64,000 bases of DNA from Clavelina lepadiformis (Eukaryota > Chordata > Ascidiacea > Aplousobranchia > Clavelinidae): contig NC_135246.1 of the NCBI RefSeq assembly GCF_947623445.1, positions 9,159,856 through 9,223,855 of the forward strand. The letters are read 5' to 3'. Below the pieces are notes generated by a model that searched no databases, was not told the DNA's origin, and saw only the letters and a list, made by a program, of their open reading frames with translations. Shown here in pieces: positions 48,403 through 60,731 of this stretch (its first letter is position 1; every line of letters begins with the position of its first letter). Both the position numbers and the translations under genes were made by a program.

Positions 48403-50787
48403 CAAACATTCACCATAGTTTTTCTCCAACGCTGTGCAATTTCTTCATTGAGAAAGGCACACGGAACCGCATGTCAGCCTTTTTAAATCATATTTTCTTT
48501 CAATGCTTGACTTGCCGCGTGGGAATAATTAATTGCATTTTCTGCGATTACAAGCCTGCGGTATAACGTCCGAACGCTAGCTACACCAACACCTGATTAC
48601 TACACAAGATGGATTACTACACAGTCTGCGTGGATTGTGTTGACGCATGTCGCCTCTGGTGGCTCTTGGACACACAAACGTAGTTATTGCCTGAAAAGCG
48701 TGGCGGATTATTGAGATGAGACGTCTGTGAACGTCAAGTAAGTAAAACAGCTTCGTGGAATAAATAGGTGTGGGCTATAAAAATTATAGATAATGGACGC
48801 ACATGGGCTATTGAAACGTAACATAAGCAATTTATTTACAACGGGACCCAACCAATTTTGCAAACTGACGCTGCGGAAACGGCCGAAGACGAAATGACAA
48901 AAAATTTAAATAAAATTGTATAGCTTAACATCATGTATCCTGTGCCTAAAAAAAACAAAGGACCTACTTACAAGCGAGTTTCGCTTGGGTGTTGGGACAA
49001 GCGCAAAATGGTAAAAGCAACATAAGAATGACAAGTGAGATACTAAAAATGTTCGGTTAAAACAATATGGTTAGTGTTTGGTCACAATTGAAAACATTTC
49101 AAAATCCGCAACAAAAAGCTGATTAATTGCTCATAAACGGCAACTTGCATCAGATTAATTCAATTTTATAGATGAAAGTATGGACAAATTTTAAAAATGA
49201 AATTTGTACAGCATTTATTAAACGACGTATTTTTTAATTTGTTCCTAAGTAAATTGGATGCAATATAGGCAGCTGGCGTTAGTATTTATAACTTTATTAA
49301 GCGTGTTCTGCTGTACCAACTTATAGAAAGTAAGGAGTGTGACGTAACGCTCACGGTGTTTTTTTTACTTTACGATGCCCGTATTTGGTTGCAAATCTTA
49401 TACTTATGTAACATATACTCTCGGGCAAATTGTATTTAAAAAGAACCGTATCTCTATAAGACACATCAAGTTTTGGAACCAGTTAACACAGGATGTAGTT
49501 GTAGCAAGCATTCGCTTTGACCTCTTTAACATGTCGAGCTTTTTTACCTCTGACGTTAATATCTAGAAATATCCGCAAAACAGATTCAACTTCATTGCTT
49601 ATCTCGCTCGACTAAGGAATGACAGAGACGCCAAGCCGGCAAGTAACATTGACGGATGTTACTGTTATACGTCCAGTAGCGCAGTATAAGCCTACATCCC
49701 AAAACGTTAAAAGGAGTTGCGGAGTATTTTTTCAACCTTATAGAGATTGTTATCGTACATTACCGGCAATATTTTACTGGAATTGCTAACTTATACGAAA
49801 AGATACGAATACGATTCCAATGCAATGTACTCGTTTCTTTAGTAACTCAATAAAGATTCCCCTTTACGCGCTATACATCGCCGTTTCTGCAGATTAATTA
49901 TATCAATCTGTATAAAAACTAAAATAATTCGGTACTTTTGTATTGGCAATATTGCGTAAGTTCTCATTCTTCTAGGATTAGTGTGACGTTAAGTTAATTC
50001 TCTTTGTCCAACTTGTAATGTAGTAGGTAGTATGGATGTTCCCAACCAAATACAAATCTGAATATCAAATATTTTTGTTATTTTTCGAAATCCGAATTTT
50101 ACAGTTGGACTTAACTAAATCCTTTATTTGACCAATCGTATTGATAAATGAATTTTTCCAAAACACTTTCGTAAGCCCAGTTTTTTATATGCTAAAGATA
50201 GAATTTCAATTTTTCAAAGTTCTCATTTCAAGCAGTGCTCAGTGGCAACTAAGCTATAGGTGAAGGTAAAGTTAAATAAACGTAATCTTTGCGAATTTGA
50301 AATCTCTGTGTGGTTCCAGTTTAACAAAGATCGAGTGAGCAGAAAAGTTTATTTAGAAGAAATTTATTGATTATTTATTTGCTATTTTAATTTTGTCCAA
50401 AATCTTCTTATTATCAGCATTTTCTACAGACTACAGCTGATATTCGGAACACATTTTCCAGGTAACCCAACTATATGCCCACTCATCACTAGAGGCGCAA
50501 CGTGACCACGCAAAATTTGTATCTTTCACAGGGTGAAGTAGTCTCAGACTGCTATCTTGTGTAGTGTATAAAATAATCTATGACATACTTGACATTCACC
50601 TCGTTTTACGGCAGGCCAAAGTCCCCTTCGCTTTTTACCACTTATTATATTACCATTGATACCCATAAAGATTGCACTTGCTCAAGTGCAAACGCATAAT
50701 ATAATCCGTCAATCATTACATGACGTCAATTTGTAAAAAGAGTCCAACACGGTCGCAAAATTTGCTAAAACGACTTTCAATACTGTA
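48403..50787. other. intergenic with a possible LINE relic
   Basis: The plus-strand frame at 49375-49566 contains NRISIRHIKFWNQLTQDVV, which resembles the last conserved block of CR1/Jockey-type LINE ORF2 (R...IWNSLP..VV). No other part of such an element was found. Otherwise nothing is recognised. Confidence 0.3.
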
Positions 50788-50796
50788 ACTATTTTT

Positions 50797-51218
50797 AGGG
50801 ATGTGCCGCGAGGAAGATTATTCGGGTTCGTGCGAACCCGAATATCATGAAGGTCGACACGAACGAATCCCGAACCTATTCGTATTAAAACCAAACAATA
50901 AAATTTCATCCAAAATTTGTCAAGTCTTGCTTGTAACATGATGTAATCGATAAACAAATCGCTTTCTTTCGAAAAATAGTGTTTAAAAAACGATTGAAAA
51001 AGCAAAATCGTTAGGAAAACGACCTTCATTATTAGTACTGCTGACTCTAGTTTAGCTTTGTCAGGAAACTAGATCATAATTTTTAACAAAAGTCAGTAAA
51101 TTTACAAGTAATATTGTATTCGGGTTCGCCGTTGTTGGTATTCGTGTTCGCCCGAATCTTCCATAAAGGCGATATTTGGCGAATCTATTCGGGTTTGGGT
51201 TCGTATCGGCCCATCCCT
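50797..51218. mobile_element. hAT-like TIR element
   Basis: The element is 422 bp with ends AGGGATGTGCCG / CGGCCCATCCCT and a direct repeat ACTATTTTT on both sides (50788-50796, 51219-51227). The duplication is 8-9 bp depending on where the TA-containing end is drawn. Inside are inverted modules of ATTCGGGTTCG, giving strong subterminal repeats. No intact coding sequence. Confidence 0.75.
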
Positions 51219-51908
51219 ACTATTTTTGCATTGATCCTATATAGCCAATGTCCTTGAACACCCAACCAATGCGGTTACGTCATATCCTCTCGTGCACACT
51301 TTCATGAAAACAATTTTGCCAATAACTTTTAAACGAAGAAAGATAGAAAAATTTAGTTTTCGTTTTTGGAATCAGCGAATTTTTCTTTGTAAAGTTAGGT
51401 TGAAAATAACTTCAGTTTCCATTTGGTCATGATCGTGTTGGCATGGTTGGCCAGTGTCGTTTCAGAGTTCATGATACAGTAGTTGTTAGCGCTTTTCATC
51501 CTGCACACGCAACTCAAATAGTCTGATTCTTTGCTGACTCTAACTCTTATGCGGTATAGGCCTATACAATATCTTAGTTTTACATTATTCAGGTTGGTAA
51601 ATTGCATGCTTTCACAGCCGTAGGTGACGCTTGTTTTAGTCTATCTACCGGTTAACCGGTGCCATAGGTTAGTGGAAAGCATGGCAACTGTACCGGTACA
51701 CCCTAAAGATTTTTGAAGACTGTTCTAGCTACACCCAAACTTTTTAGCGTTACCCCTAAAAAACAGAGGTAAAATGCAAAAGGCGAAATTGATTGAAAAA
51801 ATGTGTATAAAAACCAAAGCAAACAACAATTTTCTGAAAAGTTAATAGACCCTTTACGAGTTATGGTCAACATTTTTGGATGGAAAAATTTTTCCAGTCA
51901 CCTATAAT

Positions 51909-52252
51909 CAGGGTTGCCATCGGTCTCAACTCAAAAATAAGAACGACTAGGAAACGAAAGACGAATACCACCTTAAACAGTGTACAACAGGAGAAAGCAA
52001 CCAATGTTCCTAAAAAAGAACAAGACACTATCTGCATGTTATTAATTTTGGTATCTCTTTGGTACAAAATGGTATAATAAAGGTGTCTAAATGGCCAAAA
52101 TACGAACTTCTGCCATAAAAATAAGGACGCAAGTGAAAATAAGGAAATTTCTTAGAAAAAAAGGAAAACATATTTTCTAAAACACGGACCTTTAAAATAA
52201 GGACAAATCTTAGAAATAAGGACGTCAGGATGGTAGGCCTATGGCAACCCTG
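51909..52252. mobile_element. hAT non-autonomous element, copy 2 of a pair (inverted)
   Basis: The element is 344 bp, the same family as 48049-48394 but reversed. It has 12-bp ends CAGGGTTGCCAT / ATGGCAACCCTG and a perfect 8-bp duplication CCTATAAT (51901-51908, 52253-52260). The block TACCACCTTAAACAGTGTAC is the exact reverse complement of one in copy 1. Confidence 0.9.
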
Positions 52253-52386
52253 CCTATAATATACTCAATGGAAATTGTAGACCCAATGTGATGGTTTTTT
52301 AAATTACAAGCGTTCTAGACAACAGGCTGTAAAGATTGTGCTCATGTGAATAGCATTTGAATTCCTTTACATGATAAAAAAATTAT

Positions 52387-52487
52387 AAAAATATATTGCT
52401 TAGTTCTTATTTTACAGTGCTACGTACGTACATGAATTACAAAAATATAATTGCTTAGTTCTTACTTTACAGTGCTACGTACGTACA
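52387..52487 (+). repeat. tandem duplication, ~54-bp unit
   Basis: Two nearly identical units sit head to tail, each ending ACAGTGCTACGTACGTACAT. They abut the dispersed repeat at 52485. Confidence 0.8.
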
Positions 52488-52620
52488 TAGGCTAATTTTG
52501 TTTTGCAAGTCAAGCAAAGTTGAAAATAAGAAACTATAGAAGCAAATACAAACTGAATTACTACATTTACACACAAGGCAGATAGCACACAAACTCTCAT
52601 GTGAACAACTGGACTGCAGA
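52485..52620 (+). repeat. ~130-bp dispersed repeat, copy B
   Basis: Second copy of the family at 34705-34830, same orientation. Confidence 0.6.
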
Positions 52621-53109
52621 ATATGGCCGTTTTAAACAAGATCTTTGGTGCGCCAAACAACCAAAAAGGACAAGTGCTGTGTGCAAAAATATGCTCACAC
52701 GCAATACAAGTGTGCACAATAATGTACACAGTTTGACTTTAGCAATCTTTTAATCAATTGAAAATTTAGTGCACAAAAGTTCTGTCCAAAATGTGCAAAA
52801 GTGTCCAAATGTGAAAAATTGCAAAATAACGCACCTTAAGTGCGGCACTGACGCTCATGAAGAGCAGTATTGAGTGCACCTATGTCAAACTCTGCAGTCT
52901 GGCCAAACAAGTCCAGTGCGTAGGCTTCAAACCACTGTAAGATAAAACTGAGCAACATACTATCAATACTTCTTCTTTATTGCTTAAAGGAACTCATATG
53001 CTATTTACCTGAGCAAAGTCATTTCAATCTGATGCTTAAAACGGTTGCGATTTAAAAAAGAATCAAAGTGGGTTAACAGTGACTATTAAGTGTAGGCGAT
53101 CGAAAAATA
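52621..53109. other. intergenic, nothing recognised
   Basis: No gene or element end recognised. Confidence 0.4.
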
Positions 53110-53676
53110 CCGTATTTTACGGACCATAAAGCGCACCCGATTATAAGGCGCACTGTCAATAAATTGCTTTGATTAGTTTTTTGTTCATACATAAGGCGCA
53201 CCGGGCTATAGAACGCAATGTATTTTAAGGAGTATGGGTTACCGTATAAAGCTCATTAAACAAAAATGCTCAATAATTTTTATGGTTATTGTATTTTATT
53301 CAAAGAAACGATCAAACGAACAAAAATTAAAAACTCAAAACAAGTAATAAAAGTTTAAAGAATAAGAGAGATACAAGAAGATACAAGAGAAATAAAAGTT
53401 TACTTGTTACGTAATAAGTGTAAGCAAGTCACAATAGTACAATGAGCAAAAGAAAAAATGAGCCTAGTGAATATCACAGTTGCTAGTTGCTTTTACCGTA
53501 GTTTATTGTGTAAGACGGTGGTTTATTTATATAATAATAGTATCGGTACTGGTTTTGAGTGTATGCAATAAAGCACTACTTGATCCATACATTAGGCGCA
53601 CCGGCTTATAAGGCGCACAATCAATTTATGAGGAAAAAAAGGATTTAAATTGCGCCTTATGGTCCGTAAAATATGG
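53110..53676. mobile_element. TA-flanked TIR element, long copy
   Basis: The element is 567 bp. It begins CCGTATTTTACGGACCATAA and ends in the inverted form, with TA at 53108-53109 and 53677-53678. Both ends carry ATAAGGCGCA modules. The outer parts match the 303-bp copy at 37733 in reverse orientation, so that copy is an internal deletion of this type. No transposase. Confidence 0.8.
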
Positions 53677-53678
53677 TA

Positions 53679-55729
53679 CCCACCCAGACAGTACCCAATA
53701 ACACGGAAAAGGTCTATTGGGAAATTGGCTTTAACACCGAAAAAAACATATGTAGCCTACTGTACTGCATGTGATGTAATTTTAAATTGTAAATAAAATC
53801 AGTGCAGTGTTTATTAATTTATCATTGGTTTTGGGCTTTTACACATCTAGTACTGTAGTAGCTGATTTAATAAAAATTGCTCTGTAGGGTTGTCTTTCCC
53901 TGGATTCGCCTATAAAGACATTCACTTATAGTGACACAACGTAGTTGCAGTGGTTGACCAATTTTCTAACTTCCATTACTTCATATACAATGCAGGAAGA
54001 ATTACACTGGATTTTAAAAACCATCTGGTTGCACAAATGCAGGAATTATACAATTAACAGAATAAAGCTAACATGTTTCGGGCATAAACTTTTTGTTCAT
54101 CTTCTGAGAAAATTATGAACAAACTAATGGTGAATTTGAGTATAAAATAAATATTTACAGGTACTGGTACCCCGTACAGAAGTAATTGCACAAAAAAATA
54201 CAAAATTGAAACAGCAGAATTCCTGATAATAGGTACTAAGACATTGTTAAAAATAGAATGAGGTGCAAAGTTAACAAACATTGCTTAATATTCACAATTT
54301 GAGGTGATGACGTGAACGATTGTTACCAGATGTCAACGGGCGCTGGCTATAAGCAGTTCTGATTGTAAAATTTTAATAAAAATGATGAGCCATTTTGAAC
54401 GCTGAACTGAATGATGTTACAATTTTGGTTGTGCTCAATTACTCTATTTACTTGAAAGCAATAAGCACAGGGTAAGAAGAACGAGATCCACCGGTCACTT
54501 ACTACAATGGCCATCCTATCCCCATATAGCATTAGCCTATAGCCTCTTATTACTGCACCCAATCTGAGAAAAGTAGTTAACTTATACCAATAAGCTTTTG
54601 ACCCATTTTCGTCTCTGCACCTCATCGAAGATACTGAGAGGGTTTAACTTACCTGCATTACACCAACTGTTGAAACCACCTCACCACCAGAGCAAGTCAG
54701 GTTTCAAGGTAGTTGTTCTAAGTTTGAGCAGCAAGCTGCTCTGCTAACGGATACTATGAAACAAACATTTAACGTAGGTTGTGATGCATTTAATGTAGGT
54801 TGGTACTGCTGTGTAAGTGTTGTTTGATCTGACTGCATTGTATAATAGAGTTTGGCTTCAAAGCTTACATTGGAAGCTGCAAAAGACCATCTCTTGCAGC
54901 AAAACTATTGATCTCATCATGAACATTCTACTCAATCAATCATTTATTCTTTTTACTGGAAGCCAACAAGCAGGTCTTTTCTTGTCATGAATGGTTTTGC
55001 TCAGGGTACACCCATACTGTACAATAATTACACTGCTGATTTTTCTTTAACATCCAGCAAGCATTATATTTAGGCTGACTATGAGTCTGTACTGTCGTTA
55101 CTTGCTCAGAAAAATCAATTCCAATGGTCTAGGACACAATTTCTGCTTGTAACTCATTTATTTTTAGTTGTGGTTAATACTTAATTTTATTTGCATTTAT
55201 AGAAAAATAACTTCATTTGTTTTACTTAAACAAAGTGGCAAATATTGTTAACTTTGCTTTTTTGCTGTGTTTAGATAATTCACATACTAAAAAGCTGCTT
55301 GGGAACAACCACTGGCATATAATGCTGCTTTTTATATTTAGTGAGATTATTATAAGCATGAAATAATGAAAAATATGTTTTGTGTAGTCCAGCCATATAA
55401 AAAAAAGTCAAAAAGTTTCATAACTCTACTGCTAAAGTCTTCAAAACTGTGATATTTCAAAACAGTGTTTGGAGTTAAATTGACCGAATGGTAGACAAAG
55501 GGTTAAAAATATTGCTAGAGGCAATAAGTACATGTACGAGACACTTCTAGTAGGGTAGTTTTTTAGCATCACTTCATACATCTTTTAACCAAGTAAGTTC
55601 GGTATGTATGAAGATATAATACACCATATCATTTATTCTTTCCAAAATCGCAAAATTCCAAAATCTTTTTCAGGTACATACATATTTAAGCTATTTTACG
55701 GATATCTACTTTTTGCAATTGCTGTCGAT
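53679..55729. other. intergenic upstream of the hnRNP gene
   Basis: It should contain the promoter and 5' UTR of the hnRNP gene. An in-frame extension from 55604 runs into the chosen ATG, and a possible acceptor lies at about 55673. Nothing else was recognised. Confidence 0.35.
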
Positions 55730-58700
55730 ATGTATGAAAACGGACAAGAAATGCAACAAGATTCTCAAGCTTCTGGTAATACAAATTCTTCACAAATGGA
55801 ACGAAATGATGGCAGTTTGATTAAAGCTTCCCATGATGAAGAAAGGTAGGTTTTGACTGCAAACCTTGCACTGCATGCTGAATATGTTTTGCTTGCACTT
55901 TTTGTACAAGGAGATATACATTATTGCATATTTTGTTTACACTATTTACAAACCTAGTATGGATATGAGAAATTTAGTGGGTGGATCATTTACTGCTGCT
56001 GACTGTCATAGTTTGACGTATTATACATACTGTGTTTCAAACCTATGTTCATTTGACGCATGTGACTTTTGCCTTGTCTGCCCCAATATGCTTAAATGTT
56101 CAAATGTTGCTAATTAATACATAATTTCTACGTGATTAGAATTACATACCTGCCATTCTTTGTTGAAATTAAAAGTGTGTTTTGCAAACAGTTGTTATAT
56201 TAATAAATATTTTTTTAGGAAAATGTTTGTTGGAGGTTTATCATGGGAAACAGATGAAGGTTTGTTTTAAAAATGTTTTATTCAATGATATACAGTTGAA
56301 CCTCGTTATTGCATGCCCATTTATAACGTTTAGCCTCTACAACATTCAGATTTTCAAGTCCCGAATTCAGCTAATGCATTACGTCTTTTACCTGTAACAG
56401 CTTAAAGCGAACACCTTTATAACGTAAATAGGGATGCGACGTCTAAAATTTCTCTGAAAATACACAATGCCTTCCATACAATGTAAATGTACTTCACTCA
56501 TTGATAAAAGCAATTATAATTGAAAGATTTGGTAATTGTCACATCTCAAAAATCTCTATAGCTGATAAGGAGGCAATCGTAAACAGGCGAGAATAATTCA
56601 TTAGGCCTACTTTATGGTTTAAATATGTATGCCAAAAATTCCAAACTTTCAAGAAAGGAAAGTGAACGGTTTTGAAAGTTTTTGTTGGTTTTGGGGGTGT
56701 AATGGGAGATTTATCTGAACAAGAAGTGTCTTATTGTGAATGTAATTTTATTTTAACTTTATAGGCCCACCATATCATTATTAATGTAATTGCTGCCATC
56801 TAACAAATATGTAAGTTGCTTCAGGTGTACAAATTGACAGTGTTCTGTTGCCAAGATGGCAATTGATCTGATATCTATTGCTTTCCTGTTGTTTGATGTT
56901 TTTCTATGTATTGATCTCTACCTAACTCAAATAGCTATTTGTTACAAGGAACTGTGGATATAACATATATACATATTTTCGAAGTCACCGAATGTACGTT
57001 ATAACGAGCTTCGACTGTATATTGAAAATTGTTTTTGTAATTGAGCAGGTATCTGCATTAGATTCAAGAGTACATAGTTTATATTAAAAACTTTTTACAC
57101 ATCATTAAGTAATCGATATAAATATGCCCAATTTTCAGCCAAACTTCGCAACTATTTTACGGAATATGGGCTTGTTCAGGATTGCACTGTTAAGAGAGAC
57201 GGACAGACTGGACAGTCCAGAGGATTTGGTTTCGTGTTATTTGCAGATGCCTCGAGTGTTGACAAGGTGAAGGCTGCAGCGCATATATATGTTTACCCAG
57301 TTATGGAGTTACCTATGATTTTTTGTTTCTGGTTGCTGCAGGAATTTTTTAACAATATTGTTGTTTACGTTACAGTGTTAAAGTTGAATAATGTACTCTA
57401 AATTAATGAATTATATTAATTGCAAAACCTTTCAATGGTTTTAGTATAAACAGAAAGCTAATGTATTCTAAATTTTTAACGCAAGTAATCATACCATGTT
57501 ATGGTAAAAATAGTTTGATTTGAAGTTTAGCAGCTAAACCCAACTATCTCATTTCTCCGAAGCAGTCTAGGATATTTAGTTTTACTCATAGGCGTAGTGT
57601 AAAAAGTCGAAATTAAAATGTTTACGCTAGTTACATGAAGATGTTGTCTGTTTCTCCCATTTTTGTCAACAAAGGTTTTCGCAGGTAATTGATAAAAAGC
57701 CCCATTTACTGGATTCAAGAACTATTGATCCGAAAAGGGCTAAAGCTTTGAAAAAAGACGCAAAGTTGTTTGTAGGTGGATTGAATCCAGACACTGATGA
57801 AGATGTAATAAAGGCATACTTTGAAAGATTTGGTGAAGTAAGTTTTGTGCCAACTGGTCATGGCAAGATAGGCTATACATTTAAACTAGTTTTTATTCTA
57901 GTTTACTTTTGAAAACATGTTGTCTTTAAAGTTGACATAATACTGTATGTTACCATTTAAAAGAATAAAAACAATAATTTCTCTTTATATTTAGATTGAT
58001 TTAATAGAGCGGCCAAATGATCGAGTTACCGGGAAGAAAAAAGGATTTTGCTTCATAAGTTTCACAAAAGATGGTGTAATAGCTAATGTCATTAAAGAGG
58101 GGAAATTTCATCAAATTGATGGACGACAAGTAAGAAACATTTTAAACTTTTTTAACAAGAAATGAGAAATACTTCTGACTCAATCATGCACACTTCTCTA
58201 CTTTGTTGCATTGTTTAGCTATGCTGCCATTAGCATTATCCCTTAATCCATGTTTGTATGTTGCAGTGTGAGTGCAAAGATGGAGATCCAAAACGACAGA
58301 AAAATAAGGGAGTGGAAGGTAAGAATCAGGCAATTGGCAAACTCAATCTACACTGATCATAATATTACATGAGTACAATCTATTCTACAGGAAGCCAATA
58401 TGGTATGGGAATGGGCTGGGGCCCACAGGAATGGTATGGTGCAGGATATGGATACGGTAGTTATGCTGGTTATGGTGGGTATGGCTCATATGGAGGGCCC
58501 CAATCTGGCTATGGAGGATATAGCAACTATCCTACTGGATATGGTGGTTATGGAGCTGGATATGGCGGTTATGGTGGCTATAGTGGAGGTAAGATATATT
58601 TAAAATAAATTCAGAATAAATAAATCTACCAAAACGTATAAATAGATAAATGTAGAGTTATGAGTATTAATTAATTATGTCATATCATACATATACTGCT

Positions 58701-58823
58701 TTTTGTGTTTAATTCTTATTTTTAGCAGATGGCTCATATGGTGGTCAAGCACAGACACAAAATTCTGGTGGCAAAGCAAAAACAGCAGGCCGGGGTGGCC
58801 AGAACAATTACAAACCATATTGA
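55730..58823 (+). CDS. hnRNP A/B-D type RNA-binding protein (8 exons)
   Basis: A nuclear and shuttling RNA-binding protein of the HNRNPAB/HNRNPD/HNRNPDL group, acting in mRNA stability and splicing. Exons 55730-55845, 56219-56259, 57139-57266, 57685-57837, 57995-58129, 58267-58318, 58391-58588 and 58729-58823 join in phase to 305 codons plus stop. RRM1 has RNP2 MFVGGL (41-46) and RNP1 RGFGFVLF (80-87). RRM2 has LFVGGL (123-128) and RNP1 KGFCFISF (162-169). The linker IDPKRAK is typical of this group. A Gly/Tyr-rich tail ([10 protein letters not shown] and similar) is coded by exon 7. The protein ends NNYKPY, the PY-type nuclear import end seen in hnRNP D. The start at 55730 is the first ATG in an acidic/polar N-terminus; an upstream in-frame start at 55604 is less protein-like. 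Intron 2 carries a TA-flanked element. Confidence 0.93.
56293..57017. mobile_element. Tc1/mariner-superfamily (Tigger/pogo-like) element in an hnRNP intron
   Basis: The element is 725 bp. It begins CAGTTGAACCTCGTTAT and ends ATAACGAGCTTCGACTG, imperfect inverted repeats of the CAGT(C/T)GAACCTCG type, with TA at 56291-56292 and 57018-57019. No transposase frame is visible. Confidence 0.75.
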
Positions 58824-60731
58824 AAATGGAATTATCTTGTAGGTTGTAATTTCTGTTCTTTGGTGATATTTTTGGCTTGACGATTTAACTGTATGTTTTT
58901 TGTTGTGTGTTATGTAACTGTTTGTTCACAGAGATGACTTTTACCCTAAACTAAGTGATGGTGCAAGGTATTATTAGTTAGGTGTCAGAGGTTCCCAAAA
59001 TTTGATAAAAGAACCATATAGTGAGAATTTTAAACTCACGACTTTTATCTCGTTTAATCTGCTAGGTGGAGCTCTCTACCCCTGAGTAAAGGGCCTCTCT
59101 CTGAAAACAAAGCTTTCGGAGCCCCACCCTAAGGATGAGTTTATTGTGGAAATGATAATCTCTTGATTAACTTTTTAAATAATATGAAGCACTGTTGCTA
59201 AAAAGTTGTGTAGTGGGCAAAAGTTTATGGTGTTTAGTGGCGTAAAAGTCTCAGTAATATAAAGTATGAATACCAGCTATTTGAGGTTGTATATTTTTGA
59301 CTGGAGCGTCACACTGCCAAAAGACGTTGTGAGAAAATTCTACTTCAGCCGGTCACAAGAGTTCGTCACATGCGGTAAAAAACAAAGCATTGGGATAACA
59401 ACTGGAATAGAATTTTTCCATTGTGGCAAAGTTTTGAATAGTGTCGATAAAAGTTGTGAAATTCCACTTACTCTTTTAATATCGTTGGCACGTCAGTTTG
59501 CGAATACTTCTCTTTAACCAAACGTGTGGTGCTAGAGTCAAACTGTAAACTCTTTGGTTTTTCTTTGTCGGTTGTAATTGTTTTTCAATGTCGTCGTGAA
59601 GAAATTTGTTTATTAACAAAGCCGTTGGACTGTATCAGTTTTCATACTATGGCAGTTTTTCAATATATTTGGTACTGCTTTAATAACGCTGTTCAGTTAG
59701 TTTACACGTACTGTATTGTACAAGATTTTTTTACCCTTGTGGATATTGTTGCAAGATTCATATTGTTTTGTTGAATTGTCTTAAGTGATAATGCACAACA
59801 ACACAGCTAGCTATTGGGAGGATATGTACTGGCAGCAACCACAAACAACAGAAACACCAGAAACCCCGTACTCTACAGAAAAGAGCAAAGTTTGATAGCT
59901 ACCTATAGGCTTTGATGTAATGTTTAGTGCTCTACCTCACTGCCGTTTTTAAGTAAAATTCCTTTTCCTTTGATCTGTCTTTTTGCATTGTTTTGGCTCT
60001 AGCACCACCGTCGTTGCCTGACGCCCTCCATTTTCATATTAACAAGAAGATGATAATTAACGATTTACTTTTTTTCAGTGATACAGTGAAGCATCCTGTT
60101 GACCATTCTTTTGATGACGTTCCAGCTGGCGACTATAAATCCAACGTTTATGCCTGGTTTCACTGCTGTAGAAATTACATGAAGTTTTCTCATATTTTAA
60201 GCTGTTTATGGATTTGAGTCGAAGTTGACATATTTTTTTCGACATTTGCAAGCGTCTCTGATAACGTACCGTTTCCTCTTGCTGTTGCATTTTAAATTTT
60301 CCTGTAAGCTAAAACAGCTAGACCCTGAATACGCGTATGTGAAAAATTCCAACTTATCTCATGTGTAAATAGCGGAATCGTTGTGTGCTGCATTTTAGTT
60401 GATTTAACGTAAAGTCAAATAAATTTCGTTATTTGTGCTGTGGTAATGGCTTGCGTCAACTGAGATCATGAAGTACCGAAAATTGTTAGCAAAAATGAGT
60501 TCTACTACCTTATTATTCTAAACTCTAAAGTATTATTATTGTTGCTACAACTCACGCGGGAAATATTTGGCAAAGTATAAAGGAAGGAAGGAAGCATTGA
60601 ATATTAATCAGCCTGGAGCTGCATTTGGCGGCTTACACGCACACACAGTTATTTCTTTCCCTATCTTTGGTAGCTTAGAACCAGAGTTAAAATAGTTGGT
60701 TGCAGGATTCCGTAGTTCAGCTGAAATTAAA
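58824..60731. other. 3' UTR and intergenic, nothing firm
   Basis: It holds the hnRNP 3' UTR and the upstream region of the MARVEL gene. About 58988-59125 (GAGGTTCCCAAAATTTG and later GAGCCCCACC) may be an old hAT fragment. Frames at 59266-59774 and 59993-60217 show no family. An acceptor-like TTGGTTGCAG at 60694-60703 could be the end of a 5' UTR intron or a spliced-leader acceptor. Confidence 0.35.

Noticed and set aside
48005-48418. 137-residue open frame
   Set aside because: It runs across the hAT element and both flanks; it is a chance frame over non-coding repeat modules.
58400-58603. Alternative frame over the hnRNP Gly/Tyr exon
   Set aside because: Shadow of a low-complexity exon; the in-phase hnRNP frame is clear.
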